Below are positions 16,375 to 25,099 of a stretch of 64,000 bases of DNA, one piece after another. The notes below the pieces were generated by a model that was given only the letters and a program-made list of their open reading frames with translations, did no database searches and had not been told where the DNA came from. Position 1 is the first letter of the stretch. Every line of letters begins with the position of its first letter. Source of the DNA: JAFTYO01 sp045611785 (GTDB lineage Bacteria > Pseudomonadota > Alphaproteobacteria > RF32 > CAG-239); the NCBI GenBank assembly GCA_045611785.1, contig JAZKXV010000011.1:1-64000 (forward strand). The letters run 5' to 3'. The position numbers were made by a program, and so were the translations under genes.

Positions 16375-16422
16375 ATTTAAACCAACAAAGCTCCCTTTCG
16401 AGGGAGCTTTGTTGGTTTAAAT
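16375..16422. terminator. Very strong bidirectional terminator
   Basis: A perfect 22-bp stem (16375-16396 with 16401-16422) is capped by a TTCG tetraloop. It lies between the channel gene and the convergent gene at 16417, overlapping the latter's stop codon. Confidence 0.9.
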
Positions 16423-16923
16423 AATTTTACATAGCGCATTCACCGCATACATATCATCCATTCCATAGTGGTGGCGGACATTGCTAAATAAGCAAACGAC
16501 TTTCAAGAAAGCCCCGACCAGCACCTTATCAGCAGGATCATGCGAAATTGAATGAAGAATTTTTTTCTCTAGTCTATTCGCCATGTTCTGAAACTTTAGG
16601 CGATCTCCTATCGACGTCCCGTCATGTAAAACCTCCATCATACGCATATAGCGATTGACATCCGGATTGTTTTGGACCTCAGGAAGCTTTCGACATTCTC
16701 GTAGCTCAATTAAGCTCAAATCATGGAAAGCGGCTCTTTTTTGTTTTGAGAGCTCTCTTGCGTTTGCCGATAGATAAGAGCTAACCTCGCTCCTGTCCTG
16801 TAGTTGCTGCACCCACGACCTTTTAAATCTATAGCTGCTTGAAGCTAAAAAACTGTCGATAGATGCTGAAGAGAACATAGGCGTAAAATAATAGCTGAGA
16901 TTTGCTTTTTCGTTATACCACAT
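16417..16923 (-). CDS. Hypothetical protein, accessory class without Shine-Dalgarno
   Basis: A 168-residue soluble, basic, serine-rich protein of unrecognised family (MWYNEKANLSYYFTPMF at the start, then SYRFKRSWVQQLQDRSEV). The middle is strongly helical with many charged residues. No signal peptide or membrane helix is seen. A TTGACA promoter lies 32 bases upstream, but the leader is AT-rich and has no Shine-Dalgarno, unlike the housekeeping genes around it. It is followed directly by a 22-bp terminator. Base composition looks richer in G and C than the flanking genes. The function is unknown. Confidence 0.6.
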   Translation of the reverse strand: MWYNEKANLSYYFTPMFSSASIDSFLASSSYRFKRSWVQQLQDRSEVSSYLSANARELSKQKRAAFHDLSLIELRECRKLPEVQNNPDVNRYMRMMEVLHDGTSIGDRLKFQNMANRLEKKILHSISHDPADKVLVGAFLKVVCLFSNVRHHYGMDDMYAVNALCKII

Positions 16924-16954
16924 ATAATTTATAAATTATTTATTTGACTTTTAC

Positions 16955-16983
16955 AAAGTACACTCTTTTTATAGTTTTGTCAA
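16955..16983 (-). promoter_or_regulatory. Predicted sigma-70 promoter for the 16417-16923 gene
   Basis: On the minus strand TTGACA (16983-16978), a 17-base spacer and TACTTT (16960-16955). Confidence 0.6.
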
Positions 16984-17046
16984 TATTATTTAATTAAAAA
17001 AAGGAAATATTTACGCAATATTTCCTTTTTTTAATTTAGCAACACT

Positions 17047-18138
17047 CTATTTGCTCGGTTTTGAAATGTAGCAAGCCTTTTCCGACTCTATATTTTGCAT
17101 AGCTTGGGCAATTTCTCTGCGACTAAAGTTTTTAGTGTTCTCTGCAATTTCATGCTTAAGCTTTTCCAAAACCTCCAACCTCTTAGGGATATATTCCAAA
17201 TCTGAGATATCTGCATGCTCAAACCTGACACCCAAACGATAGTTGTTATACAGCCCTTTATCAGTTAAGATTGCAAGATCCAAATCATGAATAAGTTGCT
17301 CTTCCTGATTGAGGTTTTCCGGAGTATCCCCTAAATGTTTAGTTGCCATGAACAACCCCTTAGCACTTTCCGGTAGTCTTGAAGCCTCAAAAGACCTCTC
17401 TTCGTCACCAACTACATAGTCGTGGAAAAAGACAGCTGCCTTAAATGTCTGTGATTTAAAGAAGTAATCTTTATCCTTAGTGTCTTTAACAAGTAAACGA
17501 TACTTGTTAAGTATGTATGCAATATGCGACAAATTATGATATGCATTTGCGGACACATTCCTAACAAATGTTCCCCAAGAAATTCCTGCCGCCTTACAAC
17601 ATGTTTCATACTCGCTTTGCAACAAGTATATCATCATCATGTTATGTACCGGAGGAGCAACAAACTTAGCAAGCATGATATACTCTTTGCTCTTAAACAA
17701 AAGGTTGATAGCCTCTTCAATATACTCTTTTGAGTGTTTAACAACCACCTTACGATAGCCCATAGGTTTTGACAACAAAGCCCTGCCAATTTTGCGACTT
17801 AATCTGAGTTTAGTATCGCAAATTTTAGCATCTTTGTCTTTAACTGCGACTATGAAAGTATCTGCACCCTGCTCATTTGCCTCATAAATAGGTAACCCAT
17901 AATATGAAACAATTTCAATGCTTGAACTTATATGAGTGTTATGTACTTTGTCATACCACTGCATGGTCTCTTGTACCATTTTTATACGTTCAGTAATTGA
18001 AAATAATGAAGGCTTATCCAGTTGTTCAATTGCAATAACAACATCATGATAGCCATCTGCCGATGCTTCTGCTACAACTGCTGCATCTTGTAATGTAAAA
18101 GGCGAAAAAGCTCCAAAATAAAATAGTTTTTTCTTCAT
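17047..18138 (-). CDS. CoaD-like nucleotidyltransferase fused to an HD phosphohydrolase (COG4339-like)
   Basis: A 363-residue two-domain protein. The N-terminal ~150 residues resemble the phosphopantetheine adenylyltransferase fold (LFYFGAFSPFTLQDAAVV, then SITERIKMVQETM), but the HxGH nucleotide-binding motif is altered: TLQD stands where T-x-G-H is expected. The C-terminal half matches the predicted metal-dependent HD hydrolases of COG4339: YHNLSH (His201, His205), FFHD (His239, Asp240), ATKH (His268) and HDLDLAIL (His284, Asp285, Asp287). ATG at 18138 is chosen over an upstream TTG; no Shine-Dalgarno is seen. I know of no standard protein with this pair of domains, and the substrate is unknown. 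Confidence 0.75.
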   Translation of the reverse strand: MKKKLFYFGAFSPFTLQDAAVVAEASADGYHDVVIAIEQLDKPSLFSITERIKMVQETMQWYDKVHNTHISSSIEIVSYYGLPIYEANEQGADTFIVAVKDKDAKICDTKLRLSRKIGRALLSKPMGYRKVVVKHSKEYIEEAINLLFKSKEYIMLAKFVAPPVHNMMMIYLLQSEYETCCKAAGISWGTFVRNVSANAYHNLSHIAYILNKYRLLVKDTKDKDYFFKSQTFKAAVFFHDYVVGDEERSFEASRLPESAKGLFMATKHLGDTPENLNQEEQLIHDLDLAILTDKGLYNNYRLGVRFEHADISDLEYIPKRLEVLEKLKHEIAENTKNFSRREIAQAMQNIESEKACYISKPSK

Positions 18139-18182
18139 ACACAATTTGTATTTAGTTACACAATAATGATTTTAACACATCA

Positions 18183-18211
18183 TATATATAGCAACCTAGC
18201 GTTTCTGTCAA
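18183..18211 (-). promoter_or_regulatory. Predicted sigma-70 promoter for the CoaD-like/HD gene
   Basis: On the minus strand a perfect TTGACA (18211-18206), 17-base spacer and TATATA (18188-18183), 45 bases before the ATG. It is divergent from the rpmH promoter. Confidence 0.65.
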
Positions 18212-18235
18212 GAAATTTCAAATGCAAAAAAGAAA

Positions 18236-18264
18236 TTGACAGTTAGAAAAAAAACATATATAAG
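18236..18264 (+). promoter_or_regulatory. Predicted sigma-70 promoter for rpmH
   Basis: TTGACA (18236-18241), 17-base spacer and TATAAG (18259-18264). The leader to rpmH is about 70 bases. Confidence 0.7.
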
Positions 18265-18338
18265 CAAGCTTGTAAAAAAACCGAGAGCTGATTTTTTAAC
18301 CAGCTTTAAATAATTAATAACTAACCGGAGATTTTAAA

Positions 18339-18473
18339 ATGAAAAGAACATTTCAACCAAGTAAGCTCGTTAGAGCACGTCGTCATGGTTTCCGTGCCCG
18401 CATGGCAACAGTTGGCGGTAGAAAAGTTTTAGCCGCTCGTCGTGCTAGAGGTCGTAAAAAACTTTCTGCATAA
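18339..18473 (+). CDS. rpmH: 50S ribosomal protein L34
   Basis: A 44-residue ribosomal protein, too short for most gene callers' default lists, with the full family sequence KRTFQPSKLVRARRHGFRAR and a basic C-terminus (RARGRKKLSA). CCGGAG lies before the ATG at good spacing. It heads the conserved cluster rpmH-rnpA-yidD-yidC-engB, which couples ribosome, RNase P and membrane-insertase production. Confidence 0.98.
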   Translation: MKRTFQPSKLVRARRHGFRARMATVGGRKVLAARRARGRKKLSA

Positions 18474-18482
18474 GTTTTAATT

Positions 18483-18902
18483 ATGGCAGAAATTCTTGTC
18501 TTAAAAAAAAGAAAAGATTTTGTAAGAGTCGCCAAAGGAGTAAGCAAGGTAACAAAAACCGCTATACTTCAGGCGGCTCCCAGTTTATCTAAAAATATTG
18601 TTGCGCCGAAAATAGGCTACACAACCACAAAAAAAATAGGTAAAGCTAACGTAAGAAACAGAACCAGAAGACGTTTACGTGCTGTTATTCATGAACTTTT
18701 ACCAATATACGGATTAAATAATGTTGAATATGTTCTTATCGGAAGGCATAACACTCACTATTGTCCATATAAAGATCTTCGCTCAGACATAAAGTGGGCA
18801 ATTAAAAAAATAAACCTTTTACTCGCATCAGAAAACAATACTAATCATCAAGAAAAAATTTCAGACAATCAAAATGAAAACATTATTGATCTACCTCGTT
18901 AA
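18483..18902 (+). CDS. rnpA: Ribonuclease P protein component
   Basis: Protein subunit that assists the RNase P ribozyme in maturing the 5' ends of tRNAs. The 139-residue protein has the signature KKIGKANVRNRTRRRLR and the expected order to rpmH, nine bases upstream. The C-terminal ~20 residues (NNTNHQEKISDNQNENI) are a low-complexity tail beyond the fold. Its last 29 bases overlap the start of yidD in another frame, an arrangement often seen in this cluster. Confidence 0.95.
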   Translation: MAEILVLKKRKDFVRVAKGVSKVTKTAILQAAPSLSKNIVAPKIGYTTTKKIGKANVRNRTRRRLRAVIHELLPIYGLNNVEYVLIGRHNTHYCPYKDLRSDIKWAIKKINLLLASENNTNHQEKISDNQNENIIDLPR

Positions 18903-19104
18903 ATTTTATCAAAAATTTATATCTCCTTTTTGCCCCGGATGCTGCAGATATCGACCAACTTGCTCTGAATATATGATTGAAGCAATAAAAGTACACGGCG
19001 TAATAAAAGGTATATACCTTGGAACAAAAAGAATTTTAAAATGTCACCCTTGGGGTGGTTCAGGATATGACCCGGTTCCACCTAAAAAAAATAAACACAG
19101 TTAG
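18874..19104 (+). CDS. yidD: Membrane protein insertion efficiency factor YidD
   Basis: A 76-residue membrane-associated protein that assists YidC-dependent insertion. It has the family core YQKFISPFCPGCCRYRPTCSEYMIEAI and HPWGGSGYDPVPPKK with the conserved cysteines. Its ATG lies inside the end of rnpA, so translation is likely coupled. Confidence 0.96.
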   Translation: MKTLLIYLVKFYQKFISPFCPGCCRYRPTCSEYMIEAIKVHGVIKGIYLGTKRILKCHPWGGSGYDPVPPKKNKHS

Positions 19105-19191
19105 TGATTAACAACGCTTATTTGCTTGATTTTAGAAAAAATATATTCTAAAACTCAACCACTGTTATTGTATTTTTCAGGAGTTTATAAA

Positions 19192-20859
19192 GTGAAAGAA
19201 GAAACAAAGAGTTTATATTTAGCAATTCTTGCATCAATGTTGATTATTTTTGGTGTCAACCACTTTTTTCCGGCAGAACAAAAAGTTCAGGCTGAAGCTC
19301 AGGCAACAGTTGAACCTGCAGTTGTGAAGATAGAACAACCAAAAGAAATTTCTCAACAAGAGTTTATCTCAGCAAAAGAGATTATTTCAACAGAAAAAAA
19401 CATTGATATAAAAAACCATGATATAAAAGGTTCAATTAGAGTAAAAGGCGCTCGTTTTGATTATGTCAGCTTATCAAAATATAAACAAAGCATGGAAGAA
19501 AACAGCGAAGATATTGAACTCCTACAACCTGCCGAAACACAAAACCCTTATTTTGCAGAATTTGGTTGGTTAAGTGCAACAAATAATATCAAATTGCCTG
19601 ATTCTGAAACTTTGTGGAACGTAATTGGCAACAAATTAACCCCTGAAACACCCGTAACTTTAGAATGGGACAACGGCGAAGGCTTAAAATTTATCAGAAC
19701 AATTTCTGTTGATGATAATTACTTATTCAGCATAAACCAAACTGTTGAAAACAACACTCAAAATCCTATTGTTTTATATCCATATGGCCTAATCAGCAGA
19801 AAAATGGATATGGAACAATTAAAAAGATCAGTTGTTCATGAAGGCTTTAGTGGAGTTATAAAAGGCTCTTTGGAAGAAGTTAAATTCAGCAAGTTAAAAG
19901 ATAACGAAAGCAAATCTTTTGAAACAAATAACGGTTGGTTTGGTTTTTCTGACAGATATTGGTTTACCGCTATTGTCCTAAACAATGAAAATACATCCAC
20001 AGTAAAAATAAGCCGCAACATAAACGACACATTCCAAGCTGACTATCGTGGAAAAGGCATTACTATTGCAACAGGATCAGCTGCTACCAATTCTGTGCGT
20101 TTTTATGCGGGCGCAAAAGAAATTAAGTTGTTAGATAAATACACTGATGAAAACAATATAGAAAAATTTGATTTAGCAGTAGACTTCGGTTGGTATTATT
20201 TCTTAACAAAACCATTCTTTTATATTTTAGATTTCTTGCATAATCTTATCGGCAATATGGGGTGGGCAATTTTGATATTTGCAGCACTTTTAAGATTAGT
20301 AATGTTACCGGTTGCAAACGCTTCTTATGCAAGCATGAGCAAAATGAAAAAAATCCAACCAAAAGTTATGGCAATTCAACAACTTTATAAAAACGATAAA
20401 ATTCGTTTACAACAAGAAACAATGGAATTATACCGCAAAGAAAAAATTAATCCTGCGGCAGGATGCTTGCCTATGTTTATCCAAATTCCGGTATTTTTTT
20501 CTTTGTATAAAGTGTTAAACATTGCAATCGAAATCAGACATGCTCCATTTATCGGTTGGATTAAAGATTTATCAGCTCCGGATCCATTAACAATTTCTGT
20601 ATGGTCACATATTCCATTGCCATCATTATTAGATATTGGTATTTGGCCAATCTGCATGGGACTTACCATGTGGTTCCAACAAAAATTAAACCCGGCTCCT
20701 GCTAACAAAGATCAGGCTCGCATGTTTGCTTTAATGCCGTTTATCTTTACATTAATGCTTGGTCATTTTGCTTCAGGTTTGGTAATTTACTGGACATTGA
20801 GTAACCTTTTATCCATTATCCAACAAAAAGTTATCATGAAAAAATATGGAGTAAAATAA
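19192..20859 (+). CDS. yidC: Membrane protein insertase YidC
   Basis: Inserts proteins into the inner membrane alone or with SecYEG. The 555-residue protein starts with a transmembrane helix (LYLAILASMLIIFGVNHFF), continues into the periplasmic beta-rich domain (about 70-340), and ends in the conserved five-helix insertase domain (NMGWAILIFAALLRLVMLPV and WTLSNLLSIIQQKVIMKKYG). GTG at 19192 is chosen because CAGGAG lies 8 bases before it; the frame is open further upstream but without such a site. Its stop overlaps the start of engB by one base. Confidence 0.95.
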   Translation: MKEETKSLYLAILASMLIIFGVNHFFPAEQKVQAEAQATVEPAVVKIEQPKEISQQEFISAKEIISTEKNIDIKNHDIKGSIRVKGARFDYVSLSKYKQSMEENSEDIELLQPAETQNPYFAEFGWLSATNNIKLPDSETLWNVIGNKLTPETPVTLEWDNGEGLKFIRTISVDDNYLFSINQTVENNTQNPIVLYPYGLISRKMDMEQLKRSVVHEGFSGVIKGSLEEVKFSKLKDNESKSFETNNGWFGFSDRYWFTAIVLNNENTSTVKISRNINDTFQADYRGKGITIATGSAATNSVRFYAGAKEIKLLDKYTDENNIEKFDLAVDFGWYYFLTKPFFYILDFLHNLIGNMGWAILIFAALLRLVMLPVANASYASMSKMKKIQPKVMAIQQLYKNDKIRLQQETMELYRKEKINPAAGCLPMFIQIPVFFSLYKVLNIAIEIRHAPFIGWIKDLSAPDPLTISVWSHIPLPSLLDIGIWPICMGLTMWFQQKLNPAPANKDQARMFALMPFIFTLMLGHFASGLVIYWTLSNLLSIIQQKVIMKKYGVK

Positions 20860-21500
20860 TGTCTTCAGAAGAGGTTTATTTCAGCCCCGAAATAATTGAA
20901 CAAGGCCGAAAACTGTTCTGTCGCCCCTGCAATTTTGTGTTAGGTGTTGCAAACTTAAACCAATTGCCTAACTCTCACTTAAACGAAATTGCATTTGTCG
21001 GACGTTCTAATGTTGGTAAATCGAGCTTAATAAATGCTTTGTTTAACAATAAAAACTTAGCAAAAACTTCTTCCACACCAGGAAGAACTCAACAGCTAAA
21101 TTTCTTTAATTTAGATAATGAGTTACATGTAGTAGATTTACCAGGTTATGGTTTTGCAAAAGCACCTCCGGCAGATGTAAAAAGGTGGCAAAATATTATA
21201 TCATTATATTTACAAGGACGTCCAAATTTGCGCCGTGTATTCTTAATGATTGATAGCAGACATGGCATTAAAAAAGTTGATGAAGAGATTATGAAAATGC
21301 TTGATAAAGCTGCCGTAACTTATCAAATAGTGCTTACAAAAACTGATAAAGTAAGTATTCAGGCCGTTGAAAAAATAACCAAAGAAACTGAAGTTATTTT
21401 AAAAAAGCATGCAGCTGCACACCCTGTTGTGTTACCGACAAGTTCTGAAAAGAAAAACGGATTAGAATTTTTAAGAGCTGAAATTGCTTTATTAGCATAA
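20859..21500 (+). CDS. engB: Ribosome biogenesis GTPase EngB (YihA)
   Basis: A 213-residue GTPase needed for 50S assembly. G1 is GRSNVGKSSLINAL, G2 region STPGRTQQLNFF, G3 DLPGYGFAKAP, G4 TKTDK and G5 TSS. The start ATG overlaps the yidC stop codon (TAATG), so the genes are translationally coupled. Last gene of the rpmH cluster. Confidence 0.96.
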   Translation: MSSEEVYFSPEIIEQGRKLFCRPCNFVLGVANLNQLPNSHLNEIAFVGRSNVGKSSLINALFNNKNLAKTSSTPGRTQQLNFFNLDNELHVVDLPGYGFAKAPPADVKRWQNIISLYLQGRPNLRRVFLMIDSRHGIKKVDEEIMKMLDKAAVTYQIVLTKTDKVSIQAVEKITKETEVILKKHAAAHPVVLPTSSEKKNGLEFLRAEIALLA

Positions 21501-21510
21501 ATATAAAACA

Positions 21511-21537
21511 AAAAAAAGAGCGGGAATTTCCCGCTCT
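21511..21537 (-). terminator. Terminator of the 21559-22434 gene
   Basis: A 9-bp stem AGAGCGGGA/TCCCGCTCT with a short loop; the T-run lies on the minus strand. The sequence is closely related to the terminators at 38245 and 38876. Confidence 0.85.
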
Positions 21538-21558
21538 AATCATAACACCCTAAACAGA

Positions 21559-22434
21559 CTACAGCTGCTTATAGCCGTAGGCGATCTGAGCTCTCACAGC
21601 ATCACGATTTGAGTTATCATTAAACTCTACCGTATAAACTGTAGATCCGTTCTCACGCCATGCCTGAGCAATCTCTGCCCAGTTCTCAATCCCTGTACGA
21701 TAAGGTATAAGCTGCGCAATCTCCGGATAGAAAAACAGCATTATCCAAGTATGTGTTCCTGGAATAGCGACTGCCTTCTGTATGTTTGCATATACATCGG
21801 CATAGTCACCATGCTTTCTTCCTCTGATTCCGAAGACATCAGGATTCTCCTGCAGCCCTGGCACATAGACCTTGTGCTTTGACGCAAAGTTCTCAACAGC
21901 CTCTCGGTCTGCAACCTTGTTGAAGTGCTGTCCATAGACCTTTTGTGCAGTGTCATCCCAAATTGTTGTGAAGTCTTCTGCAGATAAAGACTGCATCTGA
22001 GCATTCACACCGAAATGTTCATCGGAGATGAGCTTCTGGAACACTACAAGAGTGTTTTTCTTACCGTGGAGACCATAATAGATATAAGGGTTCTCACGCT
22101 TCTTGAATGAGAGCTTCACCTTAGAGAGAGTTCTCCAATCATCCAAAGTGAATTCCTTATTTTTAAGGTCTGCGATAGGGTCCCAGCACATTGGCTCGAA
22201 CACAGCTCTCTCTTTGTAAGAGATCTTAATAATCTTCAGCTCTGCAATCTCTGACAAAATGTCATAAATTGTAGAGCTTTTTGCGTTGTGCTCAGCTACC
22301 TTTTCCTCCTCTGAAGCGTTCTCATTAATAGTTGGGATAACTACGAGAAGTGCGTTCTGTGAAATGGCACATGCTGAACAAAGGATACCGAAACCTGCTG
22401 CGTCTGCAGTCTTAATGAGTTGATTCTTTTTCAT
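21559..22434 (-). CDS. Hypothetical protein, accessory class without Shine-Dalgarno
   Basis: A 291-residue protein of unrecognised family. The N-terminal 35 residues are moderately hydrophobic (ADAAGFGILCSACAISQNALLVVIPT) but do not form a clean signal peptide. The rest is soluble, with features such as WDPIADLKNKEFTLDDW and YVPGLQENPDVFG. Codons are visibly richer in G and C (many GCC, CTC, AAG, GAG) than in neighbouring engB and ligA. No Shine-Dalgarno precedes the ATG, although a perfect TTGACA/TATAAT promoter lies about 95 bases upstream. It has its own terminator. Probably acquired; function unknown. Confidence 0.6.
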   Translation of the reverse strand: MKKNQLIKTADAAGFGILCSACAISQNALLVVIPTINENASEEEKVAEHNAKSSTIYDILSEIAELKIIKISYKERAVFEPMCWDPIADLKNKEFTLDDWRTLSKVKLSFKKRENPYIYYGLHGKKNTLVVFQKLISDEHFGVNAQMQSLSAEDFTTIWDDTAQKVYGQHFNKVADREAVENFASKHKVYVPGLQENPDVFGIRGRKHGDYADVYANIQKAVAIPGTHTWIMLFFYPEIAQLIPYRTGIENWAEIAQAWRENGSTVYTVEFNDNSNRDAVRAQIAYGYKQL

Positions 22435-22528
22435 TGTGAATAATATTAAATGTTAATAAAATCGCAAGATAAATCATCGGGTGTATAATAAACACAATTT
22501 CAAACCCAATAATTTTTTAAGTATGTTA

Positions 22529-22557
22529 ATTATACCTAATTTATGCAATTATGTCAA
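22529..22557 (-). promoter_or_regulatory. Consensus sigma-70 promoter for the 21559-22434 gene
   Basis: On the minus strand TTGACA (22557-22552) and TATAAT (22534-22529) are both perfect and separated by 17 bases, leaving a leader of roughly 90 bases. Confidence 0.75.
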
Positions 22558-22619
22558 CAAGTATATTTTTAAGCTGGAATTTTCAAGCTTTTGCCTTATA
22601 TTAATAAGTGGAGAAAAAA

Positions 22620-24701
22620 ATGCAAAATTACATCAACTTAATAACCGAAGAACAAGCTATCAAAGAGCTGGAATTTATAGCCAAAGAAATGGCAAAAGCA
22701 GATATTGCATATTATCAAAATGATGATCCTTATCTAACAGATGCTGAGTATGATGAACTAAAATTAAAAAATGAATTATTAGAAAAGAAGTTTCCTCATC
22801 TTATTAGAGCTGACAGCCCTTCAAAAAAAGTTGGCGCTCCCATTAAAAGCGATTTTGCAAAAATAGAACACAAGGTGCCTATGTTATCATTAGGCGATAT
22901 TTTCTCTGAAAATGAATTAATTGAGTTTGTTAAAAGCATTCAACGTTTTTTAAATACCGATTCTGACATTGAAATGACTTCGGAACCTAAAATGGATGGC
23001 CTTTCCTTTTCTGCTCGTTATGAAAACGGAATTTTAGTAAAAGGCGCCACCAGAGGTGATGGAAAAGTTGGTGAAGACATTACTCAAAACTTAAAAACCA
23101 TTGTCGGACTTCCTCACCAAGTAACTGCTCCTGATTTTCCTTCCATAATGGAGGTAAGAGGCGAAGTTTATATGTCAAAGGCTGATTTTTTTGCCTTAAA
23201 CAACATTCAGCAAGCACAAAACAAAAAAGTGTTCGCCAACCCTCGAAACGCCGCTGCAGGCTCATTAAGACAACTTGATGCAAACATAACCAAAGAGCGT
23301 AACTTAAGTTTGATCGTTTATACTTGGGGCGATGTTTCAAACATTTGTTGGAAATCTCAAAGCGAATTTTTAGAAAAAGTAAAAGCATGGGGTTTTCCGG
23401 TTAATCCTTATAATAAGCTGTGTCATAACCTAGAAGAAGTTATATCAAGTTATGAATCGCTTCTCAATACAAGAGCAGATTTGCCATATGACATAGATGG
23501 CATTGTTTATAAAGTTAACTCTTTAGCACTACAAAACAGACTCGGATATTTAACCAGAACGCCTCGTTTTGCAATTGCACATAAATTTCCTGCTGAAAAA
23601 GCTATAACTAAAATCAACAACATTCGCATACAGGTTGGGCGTACCGGAGCATTAACTCCCGTTGCCGATTTAGAACCCATAAATGTCGGAGGCGTAATTG
23701 TTTCTCATGCCACACTTCATAATGAAGATGAAATAAAAAGAAAAGATATACGCATTGGAGATTATGTTCAAGTTCAACGTGCCGGGGATGTCATTCCACA
23801 AGTTATAAGCGTAATTAAAGAAAAAAGGCAAAATGATTTACAAGAATTTGAATTTCCTCACACATGTCCAGAATGTGGCTCTCATGCAATAAAAGAAGAT
23901 GATGAAGCTGTCAGAAGATGTACCGGTGGGTTAAGTTGTCCGGCTCAAGCCATTGAACGCATAAAACATTTTGTTTCTCGTGACGCATTCAATATTGAAG
24001 GCTTTGGAGCAAAAATTGTTGAAGATTTTTATAAAGAAGGCATATTAAAAAATCCGGCAGATATTTTCACTCTGGAAGAAAGAAATAGTGGAGATGATTT
24101 ATTTGCTCAATATAATGGATTACATCTTGAAAAAAGAGATGGTTGGGGTAAAAAATCAGTTGATAATTTATTTAAGGCGATTCGTGAAAAAACACATATC
24201 GACTTACAAAAATTTATATACTCATTGGGTATACGTCAAGTTGGCAGTGCTACATCGCTTCTAATTGCAAAAAACTATATTTCATTTGAAAATTTCAAAA
24301 ATGCCATGCTAAATAATGATACTGAAAAATTGTTAAACATCGATGGTATCGGTGAGGCTATGGTAAAAGATATTGTTGAATTTTTCAAAGAAGAACACAA
24401 TATTGCAATTATCACAAAACTATTAAAGCATATAAAAGTAAAAGACTATGAACAAGTTGCTATTCTAAATTCTTTTTTTGCTGAAAAAACTATTGTTTTT
24501 ACCGGAACATTAGAACAACTGACCAGAGCTGAAGCCAAGGCATTAGGAACAAAACTCGGAGCAAAAGTTGCAGGTTCTGTTTCAAACAATACCGATTATG
24601 TAATTGCCGGTACAAATGCTGGTTCAAAACTCAAAAAAGCTCAAGAATTCGGAATTGAAATATTAAGTGAAGAAGAGTTTTTAAACAAGATTAATAATTA
24701 A
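22620..24701 (+). CDS. ligA: NAD-dependent DNA ligase LigA
   Basis: Seals nicks using NAD during replication and repair. The 693-residue protein has the N-terminal Ia domain (YLTDAEYDELKLKN), the adenylation site Lys124 in EPKMDGLSF, the OB fold (VQVQRAGDVIPQV), a four-cysteine zinc finger (CPECGS and CTGGLSCPAQ), helix-hairpin-helix repeats, and a C-terminal BRCT domain. The ATG at 22620 is preferred to an upstream GTG because GGAG lies 7 bases before it. Downstream genes are unrelated. Confidence 0.97.
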   Translation: MQNYINLITEEQAIKELEFIAKEMAKADIAYYQNDDPYLTDAEYDELKLKNELLEKKFPHLIRADSPSKKVGAPIKSDFAKIEHKVPMLSLGDIFSENELIEFVKSIQRFLNTDSDIEMTSEPKMDGLSFSARYENGILVKGATRGDGKVGEDITQNLKTIVGLPHQVTAPDFPSIMEVRGEVYMSKADFFALNNIQQAQNKKVFANPRNAAAGSLRQLDANITKERNLSLIVYTWGDVSNICWKSQSEFLEKVKAWGFPVNPYNKLCHNLEEVISSYESLLNTRADLPYDIDGIVYKVNSLALQNRLGYLTRTPRFAIAHKFPAEKAITKINNIRIQVGRTGALTPVADLEPINVGGVIVSHATLHNEDEIKRKDIRIGDYVQVQRAGDVIPQVISVIKEKRQNDLQEFEFPHTCPECGSHAIKEDDEAVRRCTGGLSCPAQAIERIKHFVSRDAFNIEGFGAKIVEDFYKEGILKNPADIFTLEERNSGDDLFAQYNGLHLEKRDGWGKKSVDNLFKAIREKTHIDLQKFIYSLGIRQVGSATSLLIAKNYISFENFKNAMLNNDTEKLLNIDGIGEAMVKDIVEFFKEEHNIAIITKLLKHIKVKDYEQVAILNSFFAEKTIVFTGTLEQLTRAEAKALGTKLGAKVAGSVSNNTDYVIAGTNAGSKLKKAQEFGIEILSEEEFLNKINN

Positions 24702-24771
24702 GAAAAATTTATTTGAAAACCACTTATTATCGTGATAAAATTCCTTAAATGTAAATATATAGGAGTTAACT

Positions 24772-25077
24772 ATGAAATTATTTTCAATTGTTTTTGTGTT
24801 TTTTACTTTTTTTACAGCCAATGCTAATGCATACATAACAGCAAACAGCTTAAATAAATCAGCAAACGGAGAAGCTTTAACACCCGCAAAAGCTTATGAG
24901 TTGCGTTTAGAAAAAGAGAAAAAAAACAAACCGATTACAACAACATCCACAATAAATGAACAAGCACAATCTTTTCATAATAGCTTTAAGAAAAATATAT
25001 CCAATTATAATCCACCAAAGAAACAAAAAGGAGGCTCCTATATTCCATCAGTTGCCTCTGGTATGTTTGTAAAATAA
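24772..25077 (+). CDS. Small secreted protein, unknown
   Basis: A 101-residue protein with a typical signal peptide (LFSIVFVFFTFFTANANA, likely cut after ANA) followed by a lysine- and asparagine-rich, low-complexity mature part. AGGAG lies before the ATG. It sits 23 bases upstream of the MFS/acyltransferase gene on the same strand, so the two are likely cotranscribed. No domain is recognised. Confidence 0.7.
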   Translation: MKLFSIVFVFFTFFTANANAYITANSLNKSANGEALTPAKAYELRLEKEKKNKPITTTSTINEQAQSFHNSFKKNISNYNPPKKQKGGSYIPSVASGMFVK

Positions 25078-25099
25078 AAACTATTTCAAAGGACATATA

